From assembly GCA_947396885.1 (NCBI GenBank), contig OX377205.1, positions 68,358,969 through 68,422,968 on the forward strand: a DNA stretch of 64,000 nucleotides. Direction: 5' to 3'. A program made the translations under genes and the position numbers. The notes beneath the pieces were generated by a model. That model did no database searches. It saw only the letters and a list, made by a program, of their open reading frames with translations, and was not told where the DNA came from. This DNA is from Heligmosomoides polygyrus polygyrus. Lineage: Eukaryota; Nematoda; Chromadorea; Rhabditida; Heligmosomidae. The first letter of the stretch is position 1. The number at the start of each line of letters is the position of its first letter. Of the stretch, positions 30,824 through 43,194 are shown piece by piece.

Positions 30824-33800
30824 AGCGTTTGTCCCGCTTCGTCGCGGGGTCCGCTCTTCTGGTGTCATGACGCCACCTTTCCCGGTCCTGCGCTTGATCA
30901 GGGTGGACGCCAGCTACTTTCATGTCCGTGTGTAACGTATCCGACCAACGCTGCTTCGGACGTCCTCTAGGCCGCTTTCCTAACACTTCCAACTCAAGGC
31001 CTATCTTGCGGACGCTGTCTTCCTTTCCACGCAGAACGTGGCCGTACCATCGTAAGCGAGCTTCGCGCATCTTGTCCGCCATCGGCGCGACACCGAACTT
31101 CTGCCGAATAGCTTCGTTTCGAATGCGGTCCAGGCGCGTGACTCCAGCCATCCAGCGCAGCATCTTGGTTTCCATTACGCTGAGGCGCGTTTCAACTTCT
31201 TTAGTCGCAGGCCAACACTCAGCGCCGTACATTGCTACCGGCCGTACGACTGTTCTGTAGATCTTTGACTTCAGGTGCTCTGGTATCTTCTTGTCGCAGA
31301 GCACACCAGTCAGCGACCGCCACTTGGACCAAGCTGCACTCACGCGTGAGTTCACTTCAACCATCAGACCCCCGTCAGATGCTGCTATTGCTGATCCCAG
31401 GTATTTAAACACCGAAGTGCGTGCAAGCTCAGCGCCGTCAATCTTAATGGAGCCGGACTCGTTTACAGTCGTTAGGTGCTCGGTCTTCTTGACGTTCAAT
31501 TTGAGTCCGAACATCGCCAGGCGGTCGCACCAAGCTTGCACCTGCCGCTCGAGATCGTCTTTCTCTTCGCAAGCGAGCATCACGTCATCAGCATAGAGCA
31601 ATGTCCATGGGACAGGCTTCTGAAGATCTCGCGTAATGGCATCCATGACGACAACAAAGAGGAGTGGAGAAAGCGCAGAACCTTGGTGCACCCCAACAGA
31701 GATGGGAAACTCCATTGAGGTTCCAGCTGCAGCTTGCACTCTACTCTTTGGGCAAGAGTAGAGTATCCGCACCCACTCTATAAGTTCCTCAGGTACGTTG
31801 TGTTGTCGCAATGCGTACCATATAACCTCACGCGGTACGCGGTCGAAGGCCTTCTCCAAGTCGAGAAAGGCGATATGCACCGGCTTCTGTTTATCGCGAT
31901 GCTTCTCCACCAGGAGGCGGGCGGCATGTATAGCATCAATGGTTCCACAACCAGACACAAAGCCGCACTGGTTGTCGGAGAACTTGACGATCTCACGAAT
32001 TCGTCTATCGAGGATTCGCTCGAAGATCTTCATGCTGTGCAAAAGCAAGCGAATCGGACGATAATTGGAGCAGTCTGCAGGACTGCCTTTCTTCTTCCAA
32101 ATCGGGATCGTCGTACTGTTGTGCCAACACCCCGGTACTTTCTTCTCCTTTACTACCTGGTTGAAGAATTCAGTCAACCACTCAGCAGGATACCAGAGCT
32201 TCGACTTCCAAACATCGGCTGCCAGATCATCCGGCCCTGTCGCCTTACCGGGCTTCATCTTCTTCAGAGCCGCTTCTGTTTCCTCCACGGCGATCTTGTG
32301 AACGGGACCGTGAACAGAAGCCACAGAAGGGATGGCCGGATGAGGAAATTCCATGGTGGAAATTTCCCCAAAGTAACCACGCCATCGCTTCAGCGCCTTT
32401 TTGCGGTCTGTCAGAAGATGGCCGCTCTCATCATTGATGCCAAAGAACTTTTCAATGTCCTCGGTTTGGCGATGGCGGGTCTTAGCAAGTCGGTACAAAT
32501 ACCGCTCACCATCGCGCGACGCGAGCTTTTCGTTGACATCACCATTATGAGTGGCTTTCGCAACAGCCACGGCTTTCTTTGCAGCCTTCTTCGCCTTCTG
32601 ATACTTCTGCCAGTTGTCGCCTGTTTTATCGCTGAGAAACACATGATAAAGCGACTTCTTCTCTCGAACCTTCGCTTTCCATCGTCTGTCCACAGCCATG
32701 TCTGCTTGTCGACCTTGCGTCGCCCAGGCTTCGTTATGCCGAGTTCCAACCTTGCAGCTTGGCGTATCGCGTCGGTTGCTTTCTTCCAAGTTTCGTCAAC
32801 AGTCGTGACTGTCGGCAACCGTACACGGGAAATCACAGCTGCTTCCTTCTCTTTCATTCGCCACCACTTGATTCTTGCAGCACCGCATCTCTCAACCTGC
32901 TGCACCCTCGGAGGGGTGATCTTAAAGGTGCACACCAGCGGTCGATGCTGTGGGGCGACCGTCTCATACGGCACGATCTTCGCGTCTGTGACAATGCTTC
33001 GGTCGCGATCCTTGACAAGGACAAAGTCAATCTGAGACTTGGAGCTCCCACTATAGTATGAGATGAGGTGGGAGTCGCGTTTTCGGAAAACGGTGTTCAC
33101 AATGGTGAGATTATGCGATTCCGCATACTCAAGAATGCGCTCACCATCGGCGTTACGAGACCCGTATCCGAAACCACCATGACAGCTGTACCCGTCCTTC
33201 GCAGCGCCTACGTGCCCATTAAGGTCACCAGCGACTATGATGACATCTTTCGACGGTACCTCTGCTGTCTTCTCATCAAGCAGGCTCCAAAACTCTTCCT
33301 TGGCTTGATCGGAGCAGCCACTCTGCGGAGCATACGCAGAGAAGAAGTGATAGAGTCGCTCCTTCGCGGCGACAACGATCTTCATCAATCGATCGTCAAA
33401 GCGCTCGACGCTTACAATCGAGTCACGAAATCGTTCGGAGACGATTATTCGACACCACTGGTGGTCCTGGGACTTCCACATAGAACGGCCTTGAAGCCAC
33501 GTCCTATGTCCCTTGACTTGCTGCAGGACCACCTCGTCTCCTGCACCGCACAGAAATCAACTCTTCTACGCTCCAGTGCTTCAACCAACTCGCACGAGCG
33601 GCCCGTCAACGTACCCACATTCAGCGTTGCTACGCGGGTCCTGCCTACGTTACGGGACTTTCGGACTAGCTCAGTTGCCCCCCGATGCCGTCCTCGCATC
33701 AGGGATCCTTGCATACTTTCCACACTCGCCGGGCTCTGCGAGTGCGCGTCGGCTCCCGCGGACGCCGTAGCACAATCTCGAAAAACATGACTTGTCATAC

Positions 33801-33861
33801 ACCATGTGATGTGACATGGGTCTTCGTAGGCCGGCCTGTCACAAGGGCCTGTCGCCTGCAT
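30822..33861 (-). pseudogene. RTE ORF (endonuclease plus RT) with two frameshifts
   Basis: Read on the minus strand, the N-terminal segment (33861 to about 33450) has VATLNVGTL and VQETRW, with the catalytic Asn and Glu of the AP endonuclease. After a one-base frameshift near 33450 the frame continues with IIVSERF, VAGDLNGHVG, SQIDFVLV and QHRPLVC. A second shift near 32690 leads into the 655-codon RT frame with [32 protein letters not shown] (near 31597) and the usual RADPATKRDKR end. Only these two lesions were seen, so loss of coding was recent, in line with the perfect target duplications. Confidence 0.92.
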
Positions 33862-33866
33862 TCGAG

Positions 33867-33939
33867 TGTCCGTGCTTAGCTTAGCTCACAAAACGAGCAG
33901 TTTCCAGTGGCACCACGTGGAGGAACGGACATCGCACCC
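33867..33939 (-). ncRNA. HDV-like self-cleaving ribozyme at RTE 5' end (copy 2)
   Basis: The same 73-nt layout as 14908-14980: P2 UGUCCGU/ACGGACA, loop UCCACGU within the CC/GG P3, and P4 GCUCGU/GUGAGC, where wobble and paired changes relative to copy 1 keep the stem. The joining strand ends CUAAGC before P2, matching the C-N-R-A-R type catalytic strand of HDV-like ribozymes. P1 is weaker here (5' start GGGUGCG). Its position exactly at the element's 5' boundary, defined by the duplication, supports the call. Confidence 0.55.
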
Positions 33940-33984
33940 GTCGATACCAGATTTGTGTGAGAGAATAAAACACTGACTGGTTGG

Positions 33985-34105
33985 CTGATAACCGCATGTC
34001 ATTCTAGGCCACATACGCATCCAAATTGGTCCCACAGTACCACATAGAAGTAGAATGCATTCCTCAATAGGGTTGACTAACGTCGTCCTTTATCGCTTAT
34101 CAGTT
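33985..34105 (+). mobile_element. SINE family 1 tail fragment
   Basis: Contains cacatacgcatccaaattgg, catagaagtagaatgcattc and agggttgactaacgtcgtc, the 3' portion of the SINE seen at 54745-55010. The head is absent. Confidence 0.55.
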
Positions 34106-34479
34106 AGTGATGGTAGCTATTACAAAAACAATAGTTCCGACCAATAATGGCATACTTTATTTAGCAGCAAAATAACTGAACTTACCAGAGAGAGGGTAAT
34201 CGTTAGTCCTAACGGGAGCCCACATTTGAGAGCAACTTCTGTCGAACCCGGGGCGCGCTATGATGGTATATTATATCCATTCGCCTCTGTGCCTGCGCCT
34301 TGAGCAGCAGCGTTTTCGATCACTCCCATCTCGTTATTGCCCTTTCGAGCGTTTAGCCTTCTTATCATGTCTCAGTCTTTTCTCCATTTTTTGTCTAAAA
34401 GTTCATCTTTAACCTGTTCTTAAATTTCTTGTTACTAACCTCTACAGCTCTTCTTTTTCTTTCTCTCTGTAGTGAATTG

Positions 34480-37400
34480 ATTAATTCTTGATTGATTGAG
34501 GACGCGTCTTGACCAAAACATATCATGACCAGTGCTACCCGCAGAAGAACTACTGGCAGTGCCTCGCAGCCTGCTTCTGTTTTGGTCAATTCTCATGAAG
34601 GCCAATTGGATGCTGCTGCACACGACTCTGAGCTAAGGATACTAACGGTGTAGTGTCTCCTCAGGAAGATAGTTGATCGTATATCCAATCCCGTGACTCT
34701 CCAGATGCTTAACTTGGCGAGAAGATATCTAAGGAGTTTTTAGAACACACTGAAGCTGAAAAAAGAGGGAGGTCCATCGTGTTATCTGGGCTTGCAGAGC
34801 CGTCGAATAGCCTACCAGCACCGGCAAGGAGGACAGATGTAAAAACTAAAGTTTTGAAGGTCCTCGATATTCTGCATTTGTCAGCGAACTTGCTGGGGTG
34901 TACAGAATAGGCAAACCCGATGATTCCAGGCCACGCATAGTCGAAGTTGTCCTACCCTCGCAATAATACTGGCGGAGGGCACTGGCTAACGCACGTACTC
35001 TCCGCAACGAAGGCTTCGAGGGCGTTTTCGTGCGGAGAAGCACGAAAACGACTACAGAGGACAGAAAGCGGGAGTATCAGCTGAGGCAGATGGCTAAGGA
35101 AAAAATAGTGGCAAAGCAAGAAGGCAGTGGGTGGTATATCGTGGTCAGCTCAGGCACGTTTCCGAGCTGCCTAACGCGGGGTCGGGAAACGCCTGAGTGG
35201 GCACGGTGTTCCACAGCTCCTTGCATGTTACTTGATTAATGCCCGAAGCCTAGTTAACAAGCTTATTAATTTCCATCACTTTTTGTCAACAGTTAAACTG
35301 GATATGGTGTTTATTGCTGAAACTTGGTTGAATGGAAGAATCAGCGACGCCGAAATCTTAGCCAACTCGCCTTGTATTATACACCGCTTTGACCGGCGTA
35401 ATGGTAAAGGAGGCGGCGTTTTTGGCATTTTCCGAAATACCATCAATTCCAGCATCCTAAATCACTCTTCCTCTCTTAAGGCTGATGTACTTTGTGTTGA
35501 AATTTCGTCTTGTACAAGAGCTCGTTTGAACCAGGTCCACATCATTGTCTATCTCATCTAAAGGGGATGACGAGGCCCTGCTTGATCTTCTTTCTTTTTT
35601 GGTTGTTGTGAGAAGTGAAGTTATAATTCTTATAGACCTGAATTTAGCAATAGATTGGCAAAATTACCTTGCTAAATGCCATGGTTCAGCTAATTTTCTG
35701 GCTTTCTTTAATGATGCTGGCTTCACACAAGTTGTCAATCAGCCGACGCACGAAGAGAACGTTTTGGATGTCATTTTGTCCGCATCTCCTGTAATATCCA
35801 TTGATCGGATTTTGCCTCCATTCGCTACCTTTGACCATTACACCGTTCAATTCAGTTTGCGCTCCTCACCTCTTTCCCGTATACTCCTACTCTTGCCTGA
35901 CCTTCTCAATACCGACGTTGCCTCTTTCAGGCAGAGTCTTTCCGAAATTGAGTGGCCACTTATTTTCGATGGTTACGAAAATGTAGATGACCTCTTCCAA
36001 AGATTTTGCAAGGCTATTTACGATAGACTGGTACAGTTTGTACCTTTTAGAACCAAACAGTCGTCTCGAGTGGGTTATCCAGAGCACATTCGGGATTTGC
36101 TTGCCCAAAAAGAGCGCATATTTCACTTTGTACCTGATCTGCTGAATAATGCCTGCAATGAAACAGCCTGTGCGAATCTTGATTATCATCTAAAAAGATT
36201 CTGGGCTCAGCGTGGGCATAAGCTTACCAAACATGTTTCTATGAGAAGGCTACATTTACATGTACGTGGTAAGATTCGATCTAGTGGAACCTTTCCAAAC
36301 ATAACTGATGTTTATGGCAAGGTCTGCTCTTGCGACAAAAGCAAAGCTACTCCTCTGGGTTGTTACTTCGCTGGCGCTTTCTCTAACGATACAATGCATC
36401 GCTCCATCGATGCAAGTACAATAGCTTCTGGAAATGCTTCTTTAATTACGAATACCAAGCACCCCTTTAGCAATGCAGTCTTTGGTCCTGATGAAGTATA
36501 CAGGGTTCTCAGAAACCTAAAGCCTTCCACCACTAGACTCTGTGACGGCGTTCCACCAATTATTTTAAAAGAATGTGCTTATGAACTGTCTCGACCTCTT
36601 TCGGATATCTTCAATATTTCATTGATGTCTGGAGAGGTTCCGTATGCTTGGAAGCACGCAATAACGTCCATTCCTAAAGTATCACCTGCATGTTCGTCCC
36701 TCAGTTTCGACCAATTAGCATCATACCTGGTCCTATTAAGGTTATGGAAAGCATAATAAGAGAAAAAATGTTGCCATGGTTAACTCGAACTGATGCTGTT
36801 TCACCAGAGCAGCATGGTTTTTTACCGGGGCTATCCACAGTCACGGATCTTGTTTTGATAGCATATTCGACTGGAGAGTTGCTCTTAACCAGGGCAAAAT
36901 GATCGACGTGGTCTACATAGATTTGACGAAAGCATGCGATAAGGTGTCCCACACGAATTTACTTCTCAAGCTGAACTCACTAGGTATTGAAGGACAGCTT
37001 CTGAAGTGGTTCGCTTTATATTTGAAGAACAGGTCAATGACTGTTCGAGTTGGATATGAGTTTTCCGACAAATACCACTGCGGAGTTTCATAGGGCAGTG
37101 TATTGTTACCTCTACTGTTTCTGTTGTACACAGCTGGTATGTTATCAGATTTTCTAGTAATCTCAAACGCTGATGATATACAGATCTACGGAACTTACGA
37201 TGAAGAAAAGCGTGCAAAAACCTGCTTGGACCTGAACAATGCCTTGCAGGAGCTTTGTTTTTGAGCATCTGAGCTAAGTCTAACTGTCAATCCGGAAAAG
37301 TGCTGTGTTACATATTGGTGAAGGGCGCGCTGCTGAATAAAATAGTTATGGCGTAACTCTTCCTGAGTATTCAACTGTTAGGGATTTTGGTAATATGGTG

Positions 37401-37530
37401 GACTCAAAACTGAATTCTCGAACCATATTGAAAAAATAACTCAAGAGGCTTACGCTAAATTCTATCTTATTTTTCGTAACGTTTGCAGCGACAATCCATC
37501 GTACTGAGTCGTATCTACCTTACAAGGAGA
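34480..37530 (+). mobile_element. CR1-type non-LTR retrotransposon, degraded
   Basis: ORF1 remnants (about 34528-35230) include LSGLAEPS, RIVEVVLPSQ and VFVRRSTKTTTEDRKREYQL in shifting frames. ORF2 remnants follow. The endonuclease shows INARSLVNKL, LDMVFIAETWLN and KGGGV. RT shows PFSNAVFGPDEVYRVLRNLK, RPISIIPGPIKVMESIIREK, QHGFLPGLSTVTDLV and VVYIDLTKACDKVSH. The catalytic box near 37170 reads SNADDIQIYG, and LTVNPEKC comes after it. At least three frameshifts or stops separate these blocks. Motif order and wording fit the CR1 clade rather than RTE. Confidence 0.85.
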
Positions 37531-37870
37531 GCCTCCGGAGTGGCGTTGAGCTTTTGCGATGTAATTTTTACAGGATGTAGGGCTCCGTGTTGGGAGTTCA
37601 AAACCATAGTTACTTTTTCGGAATGCCCTTCTGTAGTCGAAAAAAGCCGTGTGGACGCGTGAGCGCGAAGTTCATGGCGCTCTGCTGTCACCCAACCCGA
37701 CGTGGTCGGTTGGAGTAATGGTAGGGAGGTCGCTTCTCGGGCGCACCATGCGGGTTTGATGGTTCCGTCCCCGCTGTCGCCAATGTTTGTGCACATATCG
37801 CATCGTTCGTTACGTTATCGTTATTACGTGCTTGCGTGATCACAGGAGTCATTTTGTACACGATCAATGA
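37515..37870 (+). repeat. SINE-like dispersed repeat, copy 1
   Basis: A tRNA-like run ggttggagtaatggtaggga followed by tggttccgtccccgctg lies at 37705-37780. The block is the inverted counterpart of 39540-39830, sharing cacatcctgta-type and cgacaaaagcc blocks. The two copies flank the mariner-type element. Confidence 0.5.
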
Positions 37871-37881
37871 TTTAGTATTTA

Positions 37882-39155
37882 CAGGGTGGCCCATAAGTCC
37901 TGCAACAAAATTAGGAGACCTTATTGGTTGTCTTTTTCCAATTGCAAAAAAACCGCATACCAACAGTTATGTAGGATATACTTAGTGCTATACTGCTGGA
38001 AAGCATCATGGTTGTAGCTGCTCTTATTACAAAGTAATGCGCTCTCACGTAAAACTACCGAAAATTCTTCTCTGGCCCGTGGTGGGGCGCTTCCGTTCCG
38101 ATGTGACTAAATTTCGGAAGATTGGTTGTTGAACATGCAGTATGATGGTATTGTGTAGAGCAGTGCAGAGGCTTCCCAAGAGTGAACATTGGATGAACGG
38201 ATCTGAACTACAACAGAAGAACGCTATTAATTTTCTGATCATACACGATGCAGCAATCAGCTGGAGCAAATGCAACATTCAGCCGTGTGCGTAATCTATT
38301 ACTAAGCAATAGGTTGTTTATAGAAAACTACAAGGAAAGCTCTACAAGTCCACAGGTGAGATGAAGACTCAGCTATGAGGAGAAGAGAGTAGAAGGAAAA
38401 ATTTGTAAGAGCAGTTGGAGCGCGTCGTTCGAAACGGGTATTCAGCCTCTGCCTCATTTGATGAAAAATTTGTCAAAGTTGAGCGATCCAAGAAAGTCAA
38501 AATAATAGTGCGTTTAATGCTACCTTTGCGGGAACCTGATGATATAAGAACAACGGCCACGCATGGCAGGTTTTTGTCATACACGATTTTCCAAAATGTC
38601 TCCCCGCACTCCATAGGTTTTTGTGTAAAATAGTGAAAATCAATAAAAATTTTCGCCTGATAGGAACAAAAACCTAACACCATATATATGAGACTCAATC
38701 GCGCTGTTTAAAGGCAAAATGCACATTCTGGTAAAGCGATCCCTGTAACAGCAAAAGAAAAGGACGTGGTAGCGGTTCTCAGTCCATCTGCAAAATATTG
38801 CACCTGCGAAAGACTAGCTGTGAAATTCCTAAATCTTTAGATTTTCAATCTTTGTTTATTAACCATCTTAAAGAAAATGTCCTGCTCTATAAAGCATGGT
38901 AAAACTATTGTTCAATATCTTCTTTGGAACGAATAAGAAGTAAAACTCCGAAAGAGGGGCTGCGACGTGAGCTGCAAAGCAACCCACACGATCTGAAGGT
39001 TCTTATTAATCCAGGAGTGGTCCCTTATGAATAATACAGCTTCACCATAATCTACAAACCATGTGCAAACAAGGTTTAAAAGTGGTTCAAATTTGGTGCA
39101 TTCCTAGCCTTTTTATACGCCTATGTTTTTGTTGCAGGACTTATGGGCCACCCTG
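37882..39155. mobile_element. Tc1/mariner-superfamily element (1274 bp) with TIRs and TA duplication
   Basis: The terminal repeats begin CAGGGTGGCCCATAAGTCCT and match perfectly for about 28 bp at both ends, with TA at 37880-37881 and 39156-39157. The length is that of a full mariner-type element. The plus strand shows faint transposase echoes (FDEKFVKVE near 38460; SIGFCVK near 38615), but no intact frame. I take it as a full-length but dead element. Confidence 0.8.
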
Positions 39156-39539
39156 TAAACATAGCCTTTTTGGGCTTTCATTTGAGCTACCTCTCAATGG
39201 ATCGTATTAGCACTGTATCATTCTATTGGATCGCTAACATAAAAAATTTCTTGCTCACATGAAGTAACTGTGTTTATTGCTGACAATGATAGTCAACAAT
39301 TATGATGTAGAACTACGAAACATTTAAAACATTTCACACCAGCAGTATCTTGCAAACGCTAGCGACGAACAATCCTTCCCTCCCTAACAAGGCATCACTA
39401 CTTCTTCTTCGTTGAAGGCATGATCGGTAGACATAGAGAAGGGCCCCGGGTGACCATCAACATATCCAGCCGCTACCCAAGCGTATGCCATGGGCGGAAT
39501 ACCGGAGAGATTAATCGTGCGCACATTGACCCGTGGGAT

Positions 39540-39830
39540 CACGTAAGCCCATGATAATAACGATCCTATGTGTGCAAAAACACCGGCCCCATCGGGGACA
39601 GAACCATCAAATCCGGTCGGGGCCCTCGAGAGGCGACCCTGCTACCAGCTTCCGGTGAGCTTCCCGTGGGAGCAGGACGTCATGAACGTCGTTCACATGG
39701 CTTTTTTTCGACCACAGAAGACCATTCCGAAAGAAGTAACTATGGTTTTGGACTCCCCACACGGGACCCTACATCCTGTGGAAACTACATCGCAGAAGCT
39801 CACCGCCACCCCTCCGTTTTACAATGTCGC
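39540..39830 (-). repeat. SINE-like dispersed repeat, copy 2 (inverted)
   Basis: Inverted relative to 37515-37870. On the plus strand it reads actatggttttggactccc and ccctacatcctgtggaaac. The minus strand has the weak tRNA-like run agctggtagcagggtcgcc. Confidence 0.5.
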
Positions 39831-39989
39831 CTTCTGCAAGCTGCATTGGTAGAAGTTTTCGTTTAATTTTTGTGAATTTAGTGAGTCCTAAGATATTGCT
39901 GCTTTTTTCACCCAGGAGACTCAAATCATGTAACAAAATTTTCTCGAGCGCCCACATACTAACATCACCTTCCTAACTCGTCGGTGTAG

Positions 39990-40165
39990 TGTATGTAGTA
40001 TTGTGATCTGAAAAACCAAAGGATGCCGTTCTTATTCTCAACTAGATTGGTTCTGTTGTTGTGTTATGTTGCGCTTGTTCTATTTTTTGTCCATGCATGG
40101 TGTGTTTTAGCTCTCGTTTATTCTAATTGTAAAGCGCGTCTTTTTCAACGCATAAGTGAATAAAT
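39990..40165 (+). mobile_element. Possible non-LTR 3' tail
   Basis: A T/G-rich leader ends in gtgaataaataaataaagga, like the short AATAAA-type tandem tails of CR1-like elements. No coding portion is attached, so the call is tentative. Confidence 0.3.
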
Positions 40166-40169
40166 AAAT

Positions 40170-43100
40170 AAAGGAGGTTTATTGACCTACCTTGTATGGT
40201 GCACGTCTGAGCGACAAAGAACGAATACCAGTGAGAGAATCTCTACCCTCTAAATAGTAGAAAGGTGCGTGCCTCTTTTGCCAAATCCTTGAACCCTTCG
40301 AGTTTCACTATGGAATCGCGCGGTTGCATAACGGTGCTACCCTCCGCACATTCGAATATCCAGAAAAATTGAAAGAATGCTGCAAGGCTGGGAATCAAAC
40401 ACATACTTTTCGAATATGAAGTAGAATTTTGCTTGGTTTTTTGCATACTTGATATTTGGAATTCATTTAATTGTGAGAATGTGTGATTCCATTGTAAATT
40501 TTCTGCCTCCCCCCCGCTCCCTAACTTGGTAGATTCAAGTACTGTGAGGAACCCGAGTGTCTCATAAGCCAAAAGTTTGGAGTGAGCAGATGAGAAGCCG
40601 AACAAGAACAAGAGGAAGGAGTCACGACGAGGAGCTGAGCCGCTTCTGCTCGATAACTCGCCACCCTCCTCCGCATCGCCTGCGCGACTGAACGCCAGGA
40701 CTGATACCCGCATTCCTATATGGCTAATAAACTATTATATTTACTCTATAGTGTCTTTTACAGTACTTTGCAAAAGTGAAACACACTTCTCTACTGCATT
40801 AAGGGTGATAGAGCGGGGCTCATTTTCGCCATTCAGACATACAGTTGAGCCGCTTCCCTAGGCCATCATCAGGTCCTGTGCTTTCACCATTTTCGATGCA
40901 GCAAATCCGATCTCTAGTCTTTGGATTCAGCTGGTTGATCATCTATGATGTCGCCGACTAAACATCGCGCGGCAGATAGATCTATCACGAGAATATCCTG
41001 AAAGATATAGGTAGTAACACCTATTCTCCTCTTCGGCGGTACTTTGAACACAGGAGTCTGAAGTGCTTACAAGCGACCTGAGATGGGCAACGTTAGCAGC
41101 CGGATAGAGAGATTATTCACACGCCCAGTATATCATCCAACAGTTGGGGAGGTGCCTCTTCCTAAATCAGTGCTGCCAGAAGGGCTTTTGGAGGAGAAAA
41201 TGAGCATGCTGCTCGGGGTTCTTGTACGAACCGATGCGATTCGAACGAGATCGGTTTCTCGCTGCTATATAAAAGCTGTCGAAGGGTAGTCCCATCTTGA
41301 GAGGCCGTGAAACGGGTTCCGCTGCTCATCGCTCCGTGGCCCGGACACCTGCGTAACTCGAAACGCGCTGGTTCCAAGGACGTGGACGATGCGTCATCGG
41401 TTTGGATTTTGTCGTGACCTTTCGAACGACCCTCGGTGACGACGGCTAGACTCGTCCGCCGGCGGATAACCAGCAGAGATGCGAACCAGTTCTTACGCAG
41501 ACACGCGTTTCCGCAGGAGGAGCGCATCGTCTGGCGATGGCGAGGTTTTCGTAGTGGCTACTGGTTGCGCGAAGAGATCATTATGGGAGAAGGTGATAAA
41601 GGAAGAAGGCGTCGGCCGCACCTAACAGGTTGTGGCCGTCTCTTCGTTATAGAAATCTGTTGCGTCAGGCATTCCGCACAACTCAGGAATCCAAGAGGAC
41701 TTCACTCACGCCTGTGAATAGGAAGAAAAGAAAAAGCGAATGACTGCTACCTCTATCAGAGCAGGCGATACATCATAGAAGAGTCTATAGGTATGTGTTC
41801 TCAGCCTCTGCAGGTATTTTTGTGCACCTCATTAAATTAGGACTATGTTGCTTAAAGTCAGCATCAAAGCATAAACCCTAAAATCTGCCAGTACCAGTTT
41901 TTTGAAAGTTCCAAACATTTCGTGGAAATCTCCTCAGCTGCCTTGTAGAAAAGCTTCAGAACAGGTTTTGAAGAAATTTAGTCAAAAAGAAAATTTCAGT
42001 TTTTTCTGACAGTGTAGTTTGAAGGAGACCATTAAAGAAACCAATAAATTTTCCTACAAGAAAGCAAAAATAGCGAAGTGTTGAAAGCAAATTGAGATTA
42101 GTAAATCATACAGGGATAACGTATAGGCCTTCGGTTCAAATTGCTTCACCGTTATGGTTAATTACCATCAGAAGCTCTACATTTAAGAGAAAAATTAACG
42201 AGCCGTTTAGCTAATGAAAATTTCGCAAATTGCTTCACCAAAAAGTGGTTATTAGCGTTCTCTACCAAATATAAGCAGAGAATATATTGCTTCAAAATTA
42301 TCCTACAGCAATCCAAATTCACTAGGCAGAAGCTCAAAATCAAACTGATGAAATAGGCGGACCACAGAATGTTCCGTTGTTCTGATCCCGCTTCTTAGAC
42401 GCCACGAAAACCGATTCAACGAACCACAGAGAAAACTTGAAGGCGTCCTTGCGGAATTCACAACATTTCGACTATCGCTGTGCATGCTCCTTCTTTGGCG
42501 GAGGCAATTTTCACAGTTTAATTTAACTTGGACGACGACACTTGCTTCCTGGTAGAGACGACGATATTGTGACGATGTCTACACATGTTTGGAGTACAGC
42601 TATTGCTTGTTGACGTTTTTAAATGTGGTATAGTTGGCCAATGTGTGATAGCGTTTTGTTTTTGCTTTTTGTTTGCGTTGGATTTCTATGCGTGAATCAT
42701 GTTCGCGCCTTCAATAAATGACACATCATAACATAATGCTTCACATTAGCTCCAAAGCTGAGTAGCAATCTGAAGTGTGCTCTTTTGTGAGTTGCGCAGT
42801 ATAACAGCGAGCATTCAGGAATCTCTACACTTCCGTTAATTACCGTTTAGCAGTTTTCTATCGAAGTATCATGCTAACATGCAACGATGCCTTTGACCAT
42901 GTTCGGCTGCGAACCAGTGCGTTTTAGATGATGTGGTAACAAATCCTTCTCATTCTCTCTCTTTCCCAGTCGTGGGAACCAGAATCCATCACAGGATTAG
43001 CAGAGAGGCTACCAAATTCTCTGCAGTTGGTATGCTGCTCCACTCAATTTCGTAGAAGGCGATTGCTCGACTCAGTGTTTCTTCATATTATTTTTTTTTC

Positions 43101-43190
43101 AAAGCATAGACCATAATATGGCGTGAAGAAGCAGTAGAATGGTTAGTGAAACACAGTACATGTGCACTGGTCAATCATTCAAGCAGTGCA
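40170..43190. other. No confirmed gene; only ORF and exon candidates
   Basis: The longest ORF here (156 codons, 40243-40713, minus) has no recognisable motif and biased, repetitive composition. A possible first exon at 41083 is listed separately. A poly(A)-like cttcaataaatgac lies near 42713. Nothing else was assigned. Confidence 0.3.
41083..41251 (+). CDS. Candidate first exon of an unrecognised gene (MGNVSSRIERLF...)
   Basis: An ORF starts MGNVSSRIERLFTRPVYHPT and continues through PLPKSVLPEGLLEEKM to RTDAIRTRS before a weak donor gtttct. MGNVSS resembles an N-myristoylation start. The downstream ORF at 41490-41610 (RWRGFRSGYWLREEIIMG) might belong to it, but I could not join them with confidence. 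It could be chance. Confidence 0.25.
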
Positions 43191-43194
43191 CAAT

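Larger units (their letters stand above)
30754..33939 (-). mobile_element. Full-length RTE (family A), 3186 bp, perfect 17-bp duplication
   Basis: gtcgataccagatttgt occurs exactly at 30737-30753 and 33940-33956. On the minus strand the element has a 5' leader with a ribozyme-like fold, an endonuclease, an RT and a (GAA)n tail. It defines the full family A structure in this window. Confidence 0.95.

Noticed and set aside
30605..30935. ORFs rich in poly-Glu, poly-Leu or poly-Ser
   Set aside because: They are translations of the (GAA/TTC)n tail of the RTE in different frames.
40243..40713. 156-codon minus-strand ORF as a gene
   Set aside because: No recognisable motif, uneven composition and no splice context; long ORFs of this size occur by chance.
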